The translations under genes and the position numbers were made by a program. From contig JABILX010000004.1 of assembly GCA_018654255.1 (NCBI GenBank), positions 202,083 to 266,082 of the forward strand: DNA of 64,000 nucleotides. Direction: 5' to 3'. Numbering within the stretch: the stretch's first letter is position 1; each line of letters opens with the position of its first letter. The stretch comes from Candidatus Peregrinibacteria bacterium (GTDB lineage Bacteria > Patescibacteriota > Gracilibacteria > UBA1369 > LOWO2-01-FULL-3). This document shows positions 1 to 8,738 of this stretch, piece after piece. Under the pieces are notes generated by a model, which ran no database searches, was not told the origin of the DNA, and saw only the letters and a program-made list of their open reading frames with translations.

Positions 1-561
1 CCAATGATTGATATAAACAAATACAACATATCAAGTAAAACAAAGGGATATTTCCTAGCAGTCGGACGCCTAATACCATACAAAAAATTTGACTTGATAA
101 TAGAAACTTTCAACAACCTAGGACTTCCATTGAAAATCGTAGGAAGCGGGATCATGGAAGACGACTTGAAGAAAAAAGCAAACGACAACATTCAATTCTT
201 AGGATTTGTTCCAGAAAATGAACTAGGAAAACTATACAGTGAATGCGAGGCATTGATATTCCCTCAACTAGAAGACTTCGGGATCATCCCATTAGAGGCA
301 ATGGCCTCTGGAAGACCGGTAATCGCATTCAACAAAGGCGGAGCCACGGAAACAGTCGTTGACAAAGAAACAGGCATTCTTTTTGCAAAACAAGACACTC
401 TTCACCTAAAAGCAGCAATAGAAAAATTCATCGAAGAAAAAAAGAAATTCGACTCAAAGAAAATAAGAGAACATGCGAAATTATTTGATGAAGAAGAATT
501 TGAAAAAAATCTTTCAAAATACCTTCAAAAAAAGTGGGCGCAATTCAAAGAAACTACCTAG
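1..561 (+). CDS. Glycosyltransferase family 4, C-terminal part (5' end outside window)
   Basis: This is the C-terminal Rossmann half of a GT-B glycosyltransferase that moves a sugar from a nucleotide-sugar donor, probably for cell-surface glycans. The reading frame is open to the window edge, so the ATG at position 4 is probably internal. Visible landmarks are AVGRLIPYKKFD (start of the donor domain), a glycine-rich IVGSG turn, FLGFVPENEL, and the donor-site EX7E motif in EDFGIIPLEAMASGRPVIA, followed by GGATETV. This arrangement is typical of GT4 mannosyl- or glucosyltransferases; acceptor and donor cannot be told from this part. Its stop codon overlaps the end of the convergent downstream gene by 8 nt. 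Confidence 0.85.
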   Translation, partial: PMIDINKYNISSKTKGYFLAVGRLIPYKKFDLIIETFNNLGLPLKIVGSGIMEDDLKKKANDNIQFLGFVPENELGKLYSECEALIFPQLEDFGIIPLEAMASGRPVIAFNKGGATETVVDKETGILFAKQDTLHLKAAIEKFIEEKKKFDSKKIREHAKLFDEEEFEKNLSKYLQKKWAQFKETT

Positions 562-1486
562 TTAGAATCATCATAACTATATTCACTATAGTCCAGGATA
601 GCATCGCAATTATGAACCCGACTATTCCATATATAATAGACCTTTTACCTTTATCCTTATCATCAGCAAAAGCTCCAAAAAGATAGAAGTACCCACCAAG
701 AACAACAGCTCCAACAGCAACCAATCCAGCCAAACTCAGGGCAAGTTGAATAAGATATTTTATATAAAAAGGAATCATCCAAAGTCTAATACGTCCTGTT
801 TTTATAGCACAACCAAGCACATCGAGAGGGGATATCATGTTAGCTTCAGTCAGATTTTTCAACTCCTCAGGAGCATCAACCTTCACCCCACCACGCACAA
901 CGCTTTTCAGGTAACCTATCTCATAAGCATCGTACTTGAAAAGTTTCTCACAATCAGTCTCCTGGATCTTGGTATTAGGAATGATAGTCGAAGGAGTAAC
1001 GTTTGGGTCGAAACAAGTCTTGGTAGTTTGATCAAAGGTTTCTCCGCTTGCACAGGGGACACACTTCGCATCTTCTTGATCGTATTCTTGTTTCTGAGTT
1101 GGGCAATATTCGGAAAGTGTCATACATTGATTTTCATGCCATTTCATACCAGTCGTTGCATCACATCTCTCTTGTACTGTAATACAGGCGCTTGCATTGA
1201 TGGAAGCATCATAAACCGAATAATTAGCATCATAAGAGGAAGCCCCTGGCGAATTATTCCCCGCACAAAAACCATCCCAAGAAGAACATATAGGTGGTGA
1301 ACCAACAGACTTGTACCCCATTGGACATTGACCGTTCTCCGGAGAGACCTCCTCGGGAGGCTCAGGGTTTGGACTTTCATAATCAGACACCATAGTCTGA
1401 TCAAGAGCAGGACCCGCCGCAAACCCAACACCACTAAAACTTCCCCAAACAAACAGAACTAATAAGAATAAGGAAAACTTTTTCAT
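554..1486 (-). CDS. Secreted Cys-rich protein with two C-terminal membrane helices (VirB2/pilin-like tail)
   Basis: 310 aa, family not recognised. An N-terminal signal peptide (about residues 1-23, ending GVGFAAG) is followed by a low-complexity Pro/Glu stretch, then an ectodomain of about 140 residues with roughly fourteen cysteines in spacings like small disulfide modules. Two hydrophobic helices follow near residues 240-272 and 284-308, separated by a charged loop (DDKDKGKR). Two helices around a short basic loop resemble VirB2/TrbC-type pilins, and other secretion-system-like genes occur at 35.6-38.1 and 62.1-63.4 kb, but this link is inference. A TAGAAT box lies six nt before the ATG, so the mRNA is probably leaderless. 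Confidence 0.7.
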   Translation of the reverse strand: MKKFSLFLLVLFVWGSFSGVGFAAGPALDQTMVSDYESPNPEPPEEVSPENGQCPMGYKSVGSPPICSSWDGFCAGNNSPGASSYDANYSVYDASINASACITVQERCDATTGMKWHENQCMTLSEYCPTQKQEYDQEDAKCVPCASGETFDQTTKTCFDPNVTPSTIIPNTKIQETDCEKLFKYDAYEIGYLKSVVRGGVKVDAPEELKNLTEANMISPLDVLGCAIKTGRIRLWMIPFYIKYLIQLALSLAGLVAVGAVVLGGYFYLFGAFADDKDKGKRSIIYGIVGFIIAMLSWTIVNIVMMILTR

Positions 1487-1492
1487 GACAAA

Positions 1493-1498
1493 ATTCTA
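1493..1498 (-). promoter_or_regulatory. -10 box of the Cys-rich membrane protein gene
   Basis: TAGAAT preceded by TGG (an extended -10 of the TGn type), six nt upstream of the ATG at 1486. No good -35 is visible. The spacing predicts transcription starting at or next to the start codon. Confidence 0.5.
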
Positions 1499-1510
1499 CC
1501 ACACATAAAC

Positions 1511-1539
1511 TTGCAAAAAAACACTTTTTAGATTATTAA
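1511..1539 (+). promoter_or_regulatory. Candidate sigma-70 promoter of der
   Basis: TTGCAA, 17-nt spacer, TATTAA; predicted leader of about 20 nt before the der ATG at 1567. Only four of six bases match the -10 consensus. Confidence 0.4.
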
Positions 1540-1566
1540 TAACGTCCGTAAAGAACAACCCAAAAA

Positions 1567-2937
1567 ATGGATTCAGAACCTTCGCCCACTAAACGCAAAG
1601 AAAACGCAACAATCGCGATAGTTGGCAGACCAAATGTAGGGAAATCAACACTATTCAACCGCCTCATAGGTAAACGTCTTGCCGTAATAGCAAAAGAAGC
1701 CGGCACCACAAGGGACCGCATCCAGCAGCCATTTTCGATAGAAGGCTATGACTTGGAACTAGTGGACACCGGCGGGCTTCAATCTGGATCAAAAAAAGAC
1801 ATCGAAGCAGACGTAGAGAAACAAGCCAAAATAGCTATAGAAAAAGCTGACGTTGTTTTGTTTGTCACGGATTCAATCCAGGACTTAACTTCAGACGATT
1901 TCGCTGTAGCAAGTATTCTTAGAAGAAAAAAAGAACACGTGATATTGGTCGCAAACAAATGTGACCACCCAAATATAGAAGAAAATATATACAACGTATA
2001 CGAATTAGGATTCAGCGAACCCGTCCAGGTATCAGCTATCCACAAAATAGGACTTGATACGCTTGAAGGAGCAATAAGAGACAAACTCAAAGAACTAGGA
2101 ATAAAATCCAAAAAGAAGTCCAAAAAAAAGATCGAAGACAAAGAAGAGTCTCTCAAGATATCAATATTAGGCAGACCAAACGCAGGAAAATCATCTTTGG
2201 TAAACAGCCTGCTTGGTGAAGAAAGAGTTATCGTTTCGGACATCCCGGGGACAACAAGAGATGCAACAGACATTGAAATAACTTACAAAGACAGTCATTT
2301 CACTATCATAGATACAGCCGGAATAAGAAAAAGGGGGAAGATAGAGAGAGGAATAGAGAAATTCAGCATCCTCAGGTGCAAAGATGCAATCCATAGATCA
2401 GACATATCAGTCATCCTGCTGGACGCCACGGAACCCATTACAAGCCAAGATCTTCATATAATAGAGTTCGCACTCAAAGAACGAAACGGAATAATATTGG
2501 CAATAAATAAGTTTGACCTAATAGACGGGGACGCGCGCGAAAAAATCCTTAGAAAGCTAAGGTATAAATGTGATTTCCTCCCGTGGGCTCCGGTAGTTTT
2601 CATCTCAGCCAAGAACAAGAAAAACATCTACAACCTGCTCGACGAAGCAGTCAAAATAAAAGAATCAAGACTCAAGGAAATTCCAACACCAAAGTTCAAC
2701 GCATTCCTCGAAAAAACAACAATGAAACATCTCCCTGCCTCAACTGGCAGATTCAGAGCAAAAGTACTATACGGTAACCAAGCAGGAATCAACCCACCTC
2801 GGTTTATAGTATTTACGAAAAAAGCATCATCGCTACATTTCTCGTATAAAAGATATGTTGAAAATGAACTCAGGAAAGAATTCGGATTCGAAGGAACACC
2901 AATCTCTATAACTTTTCGCGAAAACTCTTCAAGTTAG
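1567..2937 (+). CDS. der: Ribosome assembly GTPase Der (EngA)
   Basis: 456 aa, the usual length for Der, an essential GTPase of 50S subunit assembly. Two tandem G domains are visible. The first has GRPNVGKST, a TTRD switch, DTGG and NKCD. The second has GRPNAGKSS, TTRD, DTAGIRKRG and NKFDL. A KH-like C-terminal domain follows (GNQAGINPPRFIVFTKKASS). The two G domains are joined by a strongly basic linker rich in Lys (around residues 178-192). The start at MDSEPSPTK leaves a short extension before the first G1 motif. No Shine-Dalgarno sequence precedes it. The end overlaps the convergent neighbour by 32 nt. Confidence 0.97.
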   Translation: MDSEPSPTKRKENATIAIVGRPNVGKSTLFNRLIGKRLAVIAKEAGTTRDRIQQPFSIEGYDLELVDTGGLQSGSKKDIEADVEKQAKIAIEKADVVLFVTDSIQDLTSDDFAVASILRRKKEHVILVANKCDHPNIEENIYNVYELGFSEPVQVSAIHKIGLDTLEGAIRDKLKELGIKSKKKSKKKIEDKEESLKISILGRPNAGKSSLVNSLLGEERVIVSDIPGTTRDATDIEITYKDSHFTIIDTAGIRKRGKIERGIEKFSILRCKDAIHRSDISVILLDATEPITSQDLHIIEFALKERNGIILAINKFDLIDGDAREKILRKLRYKCDFLPWAPVVFISAKNKKNIYNLLDEAVKIKESRLKEIPTPKFNAFLEKTTMKHLPASTGRFRAKVLYGNQAGINPPRFIVFTKKASSLHFSYKRYVENELRKEFGFEGTPISITFRENSSS

Positions 2938-3598
2938 CCAAGAAAACCTCCTCATCAAATTCCTCACCTCGAGAAACCTTTTTCCTATACAGATTGCGGA
3001 ACAATTCCCTCCTGTCAGCCTTATGCAATTTGAGCATAACAGTCTTGCCTTTGAACCTCCGCCCAATAACTCTATTGAAAAAGTTCCCAATAAATCCAAA
3101 ATACAACAATTCAAAAAACTTTCTAACCAGAAACAATACATTTGCCCCCTTCACCATCTTCATAGAAACCTCAAATTTTTCCTTTCCAATCAAACTCAGC
3201 GCCCACTTATTCTTATTTAAAAACTTATACGTCCCTCCTCTATCAACAATAGGGACCAATCTAGAAATCCAATAAGCCAAATAAACATCATCTTTCATAG
3301 ATATTTTACTCAAATTCATAGATTTCTCCTCGACAAAAAAACTCAGACAAAATCTTCCAGCTACATGATCTTTATCCGTTCTTATTTTGAAAATTTTCAA
3401 CAACAAATTGGAAAAAGCCCAAGCAATAAAAATTCGATCCCTCCGAGTGATGATGAAAATATCGATATCACTTTTCTCATCAACTATCCCAAAAGAAAGA
3501 TTGTTACAAACCGCAACAGTCTTAACAAAAGGTATGATTTGAAAAAGCCAGACCCATTTTTTAACCTTGTCCCACAATTTGTCTTCGATTTTCTTCAT
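2906..3598 (-). CDS. Nucleotidyltransferase-fold protein (DNA polymerase beta superfamily-like)
   Basis: 230 aa from the chosen ATG. Residues about 25-52 read AVCNNLSFGIVDEKSDIDIFIIT, which resembles the GS-x10-DxD signature of the polymerase-beta nucleotidyltransferase superfamily; the usual Gly-Ser is replaced by Asn-Asn-Leu-Ser, so activity is uncertain. The rest is basic with hydrophobic helices and no domain I recognise. The frame is open upstream to 3676, but I start at 3598 because a TATATT box lies seven nt before that ATG and because the longer form would overlap uvrC. The neighbouring uvrC ATG is only 22 nt away in the divergent direction. Confidence 0.6.
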   Translation of the reverse strand: MKKIEDKLWDKVKKWVWLFQIIPFVKTVAVCNNLSFGIVDEKSDIDIFIITRRDRIFIAWAFSNLLLKIFKIRTDKDHVAGRFCLSFFVEEKSMNLSKISMKDDVYLAYWISRLVPIVDRGGTYKFLNKNKWALSLIGKEKFEVSMKMVKGANVLFLVRKFFELLYFGFIGNFFNRVIGRRFKGKTVMLKLHKADRRELFRNLYRKKVSRGEEFDEEVFLANLKSFREKL

Positions 3599-3605
3599 CA
3601 AATTA

Positions 3606-3613
3606 AATATACT
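3606..3613. promoter_or_regulatory. Overlapping divergent -10 boxes between the nucleotidyltransferase-like gene and uvrC
   Basis: On the minus strand TATATT (3606-3611) lies seven nt before the ATG at 3598. On the plus strand TATACT (3608-3613) lies seven nt before the uvrC ATG at 3621. Both -35 regions are weak. The two boxes share four bases, so the two genes cannot easily be transcribed from the same molecule at once, and both messages would be leaderless. Confidence 0.45.
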
Positions 3614-3620
3614 ACAAACA

Positions 3621-5672
3621 ATGAGTAATAATCCAAAGCAAAAGTTTTCGAAACTTTTAAAGTCCCTCCCCGGCAAACCAGGCGTCTACAAGATGCTAAA
3701 CAAAGGAGGAGACGTCATTTATGTTGGCAAAGCAAAAGGCCTCAAGAAAAGAGTAAACCAATATTTCCAAAAATCGAAAGACAAAACCACAAAGACACAA
3801 AAACTAGTAGAAAACATAGAAAACATAGACTACACAGTGGTCGATACGGAGTTAGAAGCATTAATATTGGAATTAAACCTGATAAAAGAGCTCAGACCAA
3901 AATACAACGTCTTACTGAAAGACGACAAGAATTACGTCTACATAAAAATCACAGAGTATGAAGACTTCCCTAGAATTCAAGTCGTCAGAAAAATCGACGA
4001 CAAAAAAGCCACATACTTCGGACCAAAAACAGCCAAACACAAAGTAGACAAGACATTCAAGACTCTGAAGAAAGTTCTTCCATTCAGGCACTGCAACCTA
4101 GACATTGAAGCAATCAGCGACAAAGAAGTGCACGTGACAAAAAAAACCATCAAATACCCTTGTTTGGACTACTATATAAAAAGATGCTGCGCTCCGTGCA
4201 TTTCAAATTGCAACAAAAAACAATACAGAGAAATTATTGATAACGTTAAAAGTTTCCTAGAAGGACGACACGAAGACTTGGTAAAGAACCTACGAAAACA
4301 AATGGCCACCCTGGCACAGAGCAGAGATTTCGAAAAAGCAGCAAAACTAAGAGATAGGATAAAAAATATAGAAGAAATCACTGAACGACAAAAAATATCT
4401 GACCCAAACAGAAAAGATACAGACATCTTCAATGCTACAACCACAAACGGCAAAGCATTCTTCAATCTATTCCAGATCAGAGACGGCAAATTAATAAACC
4501 AAGAAAATTTCATATCAAAAGCTCCTCAGGAAGATGAACAGGAGATCTTTTCATCATTCCTACTGCAATACTACGAAAAAACAACAAACATCCCAAAGGA
4601 AGTATTAATTCCAGTTGAGCTAGAAGACGCAAGCACATTAGGAAAATTCATATCTGATCAGAAGGGAAGTAAAGTAACAATCCTGAATCCGAAAAGAGGA
4701 GAGAAAAATAAACTTTTAAATCTAAGCCTAAAAAACGCAAAGATTTTTGCAGACAGAAACAAAACTTCTTGGCAAGAAGAGGGAGCGGACAAACAAAAAA
4801 CACTGAAAGAATTAAAGAAATTACTTAAATTAAAAGAAAAACCGCAAAGAATAGAATGTTACGACATATCTCATTTATCAGGAGAGGATACGGTTGGATC
4901 CATGATTGTATTCGAAAAAGGCGTGCCAGCGAAAGACATGTACAGAAAATTCAAGATTCGTACGGTTTCACATAAGCCCGACGACTACAAATCCCTAGAA
5001 GAAGTCATAACAAGAAGATTCAAGAAACTTAAATTAGAAATGAACTTGAAAGATTTCAAATTCAAAAAAGATAAAAAGCAAAATCAATATTATCTACAAG
5101 ACAAGAAGAAAAACATAGTCGGCACCATAAACGCGCTGGAAATAAATGAAAAGATTGCAGAAATCAGCAATCTTTTTGTAGATAAAGCTTATAGAGGAAA
5201 AAAACTTGGGTACGTACTAATTACAGAAGCAATTTCCAAGATCAAAGCCAAGAGAATATACATCGCGTGCAAAAAAGAACTAGCAACTTATTACGAAAAA
5301 ATCGGCTTTGAAGAAATAAAAACAATACCAAAAGAACTGGAGAAAAAGAGTAACGCTACCTGGTATGCAGCCGACAAATCAAAATTCAAAAAAGACAAAT
5401 CGTTCTCAAAAATCCCAGATCTAATAATCATAGACGGAGGGAAAGGTCAGCTCTCAAGCGCAATAAAAGCTTTGAAGAAACTCAACTTAAAACTCCCAAC
5501 CATATCAATAGCAAAAAAAGAAGAAGAAATCTTCACACCAGGCAGAACAACTTCAATAAAGCTAGATAAAACAAATGAAATATTGAAACTCATCCAAAGA
5601 AGCAGAGATGAAGCACACAGATTCGCAATCACGTACAACAAGAAGCTCAGACAAAAAAAGCTCAAAGCTTGA
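3621..5672 (+). CDS. uvrC: Excinuclease ABC subunit C with an inserted GNAT acetyltransferase domain
   Basis: 683 aa. UvrC makes the dual incisions around UvrB-marked DNA damage. In order: GIY-YIG nuclease (GVYKML...VIYVGKA, residues 20-100), Cys-rich region (YPCLDYYIKRCCAPCI), UvrB-binding UVR helices (near residue 240), and the RNase H-like 3'/5' nuclease with ECYDISH (about 409), IIIDGGKGQL (about 600) and RSRDEAHRF (about 660). Unusually, about 125 residues are inserted inside the nuclease between TRRFKKL and PDLIIIDGG. They carry a GNAT acetyl-CoA motif (RGKKLGYVL) and the GNAT-type YYEKIGFEEI. The protein also ends right after KKLRQKK, so the usual C-terminal helix-hairpin-helix DNA-binding domain is missing. 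Start chosen at 3621 because a TATACT box is seven nt upstream and the longer frame has only a TTG. Confidence 0.95.
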   Translation: MSNNPKQKFSKLLKSLPGKPGVYKMLNKGGDVIYVGKAKGLKKRVNQYFQKSKDKTTKTQKLVENIENIDYTVVDTELEALILELNLIKELRPKYNVLLKDDKNYVYIKITEYEDFPRIQVVRKIDDKKATYFGPKTAKHKVDKTFKTLKKVLPFRHCNLDIEAISDKEVHVTKKTIKYPCLDYYIKRCCAPCISNCNKKQYREIIDNVKSFLEGRHEDLVKNLRKQMATLAQSRDFEKAAKLRDRIKNIEEITERQKISDPNRKDTDIFNATTTNGKAFFNLFQIRDGKLINQENFISKAPQEDEQEIFSSFLLQYYEKTTNIPKEVLIPVELEDASTLGKFISDQKGSKVTILNPKRGEKNKLLNLSLKNAKIFADRNKTSWQEEGADKQKTLKELKKLLKLKEKPQRIECYDISHLSGEDTVGSMIVFEKGVPAKDMYRKFKIRTVSHKPDDYKSLEEVITRRFKKLKLEMNLKDFKFKKDKKQNQYYLQDKKKNIVGTINALEINEKIAEISNLFVDKAYRGKKLGYVLITEAISKIKAKRIYIACKKELATYYEKIGFEEIKTIPKELEKKSNATWYAADKSKFKKDKSFSKIPDLIIIDGGKGQLSSAIKALKKLNLKLPTISIAKKEEEIFTPGRTTSIKLDKTNEILKLIQRSRDEAHRFAITYNKKLRQKKLKA

Positions 5673-5726
5673 TTGTTTTCACGCCTAAGGTAATATAACC
5701 AACCTAAACAATTAACTCTTTTCAAT

Positions 5727-6089
5727 ATGGACAAAGCTAGCTTCCAAGAATTCTTAGGACTAAGACCGGTAGAAAAAAACACTATGAGAACGACTATGTT
5801 CAAAAATTTAGCAAAAGACCTAACAGCCGAGGAAAGAGTCGCTCTTGAAAAAGATCTCCTTGTAGTACTCGAAATGCAAGGAAATCCAGGACACGAAGAA
5901 TACACAGGTGGCCCCAGAGACAGATTGATTAAAATGTGTGAAAGACAGGGGCTGCAATTCGACAAACTACTGTTGAGTTTAGACCTGTGCAGGACAGAGG
6001 GAGGCATGATAAGCCAATTGTCACTAAACATCTCTCCAATTAGAGAAGAAATTACGAGAGTTTTTGCACATCCATCTGTCGATCAATAG
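5727..6089 (+). CDS. Hypothetical protein, 120 aa
   Basis: I do not recognise this protein. It is soluble, mostly helical in appearance (KNLAKDLTAEERVALEKDLLVVLE), with a charged GNPGHEEYTGGPRDR segment and two cysteines in the second half. There is no signal peptide or membrane segment. It follows uvrC after 54 nt and its end overlaps the convergent thiI gene by 38 nt. Confidence 0.55.
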   Translation: MDKASFQEFLGLRPVEKNTMRTTMFKNLAKDLTAEERVALEKDLLVVLEMQGNPGHEEYTGGPRDRLIKMCERQGLQFDKLLLSLDLCRTEGGMISQLSLNISPIREEITRVFAHPSVDQ

Positions 6090-7233
6090 ATTCCTGTATA
6101 ATCCCACCTATGTCGATATGTTTCTCGGCTTCCAGAACTTCTTCGAGCGAAGCTGCGACCTCAGGACTCTTAGGCATAAAAAGAGAGCACGTATCAGTAC
6201 ACGGTAAAGCCGATATATCGTGAGTACCAATCTTTCTAGACTCGTCGATTATCTCTCTCTTATCGAAACCTATCAACGGTCTGAAAACAGGAAAATCAAT
6301 GCTCCTATCTATAGCGACCATATTCTTGAGAGTTTGAGAAGCGACCTGCCCAAAACTCTCTCCAGTTATCAAAGCTTTTGCTCGAAATCTATACGCTGCT
6401 TTCTCAGCAATCTTTAACATCAGCCTTCTATACAGAACAACTAACAATTTCTTTGGAACACCGGTATTCATAGACAACTCCTTCTGAATCTTTCCAAAAG
6501 GAATAACTATCAATTTAGATTCTCCCTGGTATTTAGTCAGAATTTTTGCAATTTTTTGAACCTGATTCAATTCGTCTTTTTTAGAATAAGGTTGGCCAGA
6601 AAAATGAATAAAATCCACTCTAGCACCTCTTCTCATCATCTTGAAAGCAGCCACAGGGGAGTCAAACCCAGAAGACAACAAACAAAGTAATTTTCCACCA
6701 GTCCCAACTGGCAAGCCACCGAGACCAGGTTTCTTACCAAAAGCTATGTACGCCTTGTCAGCAAAACACTCTACAATAATAGGAAGATCTGGCTCCTTCA
6801 TCTTAACCTTCAGGTCAATCTCATTCACAAGCAACGCCGCGCCAAATTCTTTTTCCGATTTAAGTCTTTCAAAAGGAAGGGTCTCCTGAGATTTTTTGAT
6901 CCGAACATTGAAAGTTTCGTATTTCCCATCCTTTATGCGCGCAATAGAGTCGACCAAAGCTTTCGAAATCTTATCAAAATCTAATTCAACCATCTGGGCA
7001 ATCAAAAAATATTCAATTCCAGCAACCAGCCCAACCGCTTCACAAATAACCTTTTCATCAAACTCCGCAGGTATCCTCACTATAAACCTGCCCAAAATAT
7101 AATTAATCTGAGTCTTCACACCAATATCCCTCAAAACTCTCATTAGATTTCTTTTCAAAACATCTTCAAAATACCCCTTATTTCCTCCTTTCAGTCCAAG
7201 CTCCCCGTAATGTACAATCAGGTGTTTACCCAT
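6052..7233 (-). CDS. thiI: tRNA 4-thiouridine synthase ThiI
   Basis: 393 aa. ThiI adenylates U8 of tRNA and transfers sulfur to make 4-thiouridine; in some bacteria it also supplies sulfur for thiamine. Visible are the N-terminal ferredoxin-like domain (HYGELGLKGGNKGYF), a THUMP RNA-binding domain (about residues 60-165), and the PP-loop ATP site LLSSGFDSPVAAF. The later LPCTDTCSLFMP segment matches the region holding the catalytic Cys of the family. There is no C-terminal rhodanese domain, as in Gram-positive ThiI. The open frame continues upstream through the tRNA-Leu gene; I start at 7233 where the family begins. No thiamine genes are nearby, so a role in s4U8 is most likely. Confidence 0.93.
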   Translation of the reverse strand: MGKHLIVHYGELGLKGGNKGYFEDVLKRNLMRVLRDIGVKTQINYILGRFIVRIPAEFDEKVICEAVGLVAGIEYFLIAQMVELDFDKISKALVDSIARIKDGKYETFNVRIKKSQETLPFERLKSEKEFGAALLVNEIDLKVKMKEPDLPIIVECFADKAYIAFGKKPGLGGLPVGTGGKLLCLLSSGFDSPVAAFKMMRRGARVDFIHFSGQPYSKKDELNQVQKIAKILTKYQGESKLIVIPFGKIQKELSMNTGVPKKLLVVLYRRLMLKIAEKAAYRFRAKALITGESFGQVASQTLKNMVAIDRSIDFPVFRPLIGFDKREIIDESRKIGTHDISALPCTDTCSLFMPKSPEVAASLEEVLEAEKHIDIGGIIQESIDRQMDVQKLS

Positions 7234-7251
7234 AACGAGCTTGTTATTTTC

Positions 7252-7338
7252 TGGTGCCCAGGGAGGGAATTGAACCCTCACTCCCTTGCGAGAACGGGAT
7301 TTTGAATCCCGCGCGTCTACCAGTTCCGCCACCTGGGC
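7252..7338 (-). tRNA. tRNA-Leu (anticodon CAA)
   Basis: 87 nt including an encoded CCA. The acceptor stem pairs GCCCAGG with CCTGGGC, the anticodon loop TTCAAAA gives CAA, a long variable arm typical of class II tRNA is present, and the T arm contains GGTTCAATTCC. It lies 18 nt upstream of thiI on the same strand, so the two may be co-transcribed. Confidence 0.97.
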
Positions 7339-7364
7339 TTAATACAAAATGAATCTAGCAAAAA

Positions 7365-7400
7365 TTGACCCTTCCTAAAAGAGGAAATTTTATTTATGAT
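7365..7400 (+). promoter_or_regulatory. Promoter region of obgE
   Basis: TTGACC at 7365-7370 with TTTTAT 17 nt later (7388-7393). A second -10-like TATGAT at 7395-7400 is six nt before the ATG at 7407. Either choice gives no leader or one of a few nt. Confidence 0.45.
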
Positions 7401-7406
7401 AAGAAT

Positions 7407-8738
7407 ATGTTCTGTGATGAAACCAAAATTCAATTAATAGCTGGGAAAGGCGGAGATGGATCCGTCAGCTTTCTTAGAGCAAAATATATTTCCAAAGGCG
7501 GCCCCGACGGTGGTGATGGCGGAAAAGGTGGAAACGTAGTTCTCAAAACAAACGAGAACATAAACACTCTATCAAATATTAATTCAAAAAAACGCTACAA
7601 AGCTGATGACGGAGAAAATGGAAGGAAAAAAAACATGTCAGGAAAAATGGGGGAAGACCTAGTCTTGGAAGTGCCAATTGGTACAGTTATTTGGAATATA
7701 GACAAAACCAAGATATTGACAGACTTAAGTCATCCAAATCAAGAACACATCATCGCGAAAGGCGGCAAAGGCGGACTTGGTAATCAACATTTCGCATCTT
7801 CAACCAATCAAGTCCCAAGATTTGCAGAAGACGGAGAACCAGGAGAAGAACTCAGCGTATTACTTGAATTAAAACTAGTAGGAGACCTAGGACTAGTAGG
7901 ACTTCCGTCTGTGGGGAAATCAACTCTGATATCACACGTATCCAATGCAAGACCAAAGATAGCCGCATACGAGTTCACGACACTCATTCCAAACCTAGGA
8001 GTAGTAGATATGAGACGTTTTGGTGGATCGCCGGAGGACTCTTTTGTAATAGCAGATATCCCTGGAATAATAGAAGGTGCATCAGAAGGAAAAGGACTTG
8101 GTCACAAATTCTTGCGCCACATTTCAAGAAACAAAGTATTGATTCACATAATAGACCCTCTTCGCCCAAATCCAATTGAGAACTTCAAGAATATTCAGTA
8201 CGAACTCGAAACTTTCGATAAAGAATTGGCAAAAAAACCTCTAATAGTCGCGATAAACAAAGTAGACGCAGTCTCAGCCAAAGAGATAGAAAAGATTGAA
8301 ACAAAATTGAAAGAAAAAGCCATTCCGAAAAGCACAAAAGTTTTCAAGATATCAGCTGTATCAGGAGAAGGCCTCAAAGAAATGCTTTTCGAAGCCTTAA
8401 AGGTGATAAAAAAAGAAAACAAGAAGTCGGCAAAATTATCTCAAGAAAAAGCAGGACAAACAAAAGAAATACAAGTACTAAGACCACACGAAAAATTAGT
8501 TAAATTCAAAATAATCAGAATCAAAAAAAGGAAGACAAGAAGAGTTTTCGTCATCAAAGGCGAAAGGCTGGAACAGTTAGTAACTATGACAAACACAGAA
8601 AATCCGGAAGGGATAAAAAGAATCCATCACTTCTTGAATAAAATGGGAGTAATCAAAGCTTTGAAGAGAGAAAAAATTGAATTTGATGATATAATCGAAA
8701 TCGCAGACAAACAGATACCTTACCAAGATTCCAAATGA
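7407..8738 (+). CDS. obgE: Obg family GTPase
   Basis: 443 aa. Obg is a late 50S-assembly and stress-linked GTPase. The N-terminal Gly-rich Obg fold is clear (GKGGDGSVSFLRAKY, GGPDGGDGGKGG), followed by the G domain with GLPSVGKST, the TTL switch, DIPGIIEGA and NKVD. A C-terminal OCT-like domain of about 70 residues closes the protein (HHFLNKMGVIKALK). The ATG at 7407 opens directly into the conserved FCDETKIQLIAGKGG. It overlaps pth by ATGA, so the pair is translationally coupled. The open frame starts earlier at 7365, but that codon is a TTG inside the promoter. Confidence 0.97.
   Translation: MFCDETKIQLIAGKGGDGSVSFLRAKYISKGGPDGGDGGKGGNVVLKTNENINTLSNINSKKRYKADDGENGRKKNMSGKMGEDLVLEVPIGTVIWNIDKTKILTDLSHPNQEHIIAKGGKGGLGNQHFASSTNQVPRFAEDGEPGEELSVLLELKLVGDLGLVGLPSVGKSTLISHVSNARPKIAAYEFTTLIPNLGVVDMRRFGGSPEDSFVIADIPGIIEGASEGKGLGHKFLRHISRNKVLIHIIDPLRPNPIENFKNIQYELETFDKELAKKPLIVAINKVDAVSAKEIEKIETKLKEKAIPKSTKVFKISAVSGEGLKEMLFEALKVIKKENKKSAKLSQEKAGQTKEIQVLRPHEKLVKFKIIRIKKRKTRRVFVIKGERLEQLVTMTNTENPEGIKRIHHFLNKMGVIKALKREKIEFDDIIEIADKQIPYQDSK

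Noticed and set aside
746..1300. 184-aa plus-strand open frame opposite the Cys-rich membrane protein
   Set aside because: Its composition is that of an antisense shadow, and the minus-strand gene has a signal peptide, membrane helices and promoter.
3567..3620. Upstream TTG start for uvrC
   Set aside because: The extra 18 codons overlap the divergent gene and the -10 box; the family begins just after the ATG at 3621.
7234..7332. Longer thiI start inside the tRNA-Leu gene
   Set aside because: The extra 33 codons are tRNA sequence; the family begins at the ATG at 7233.
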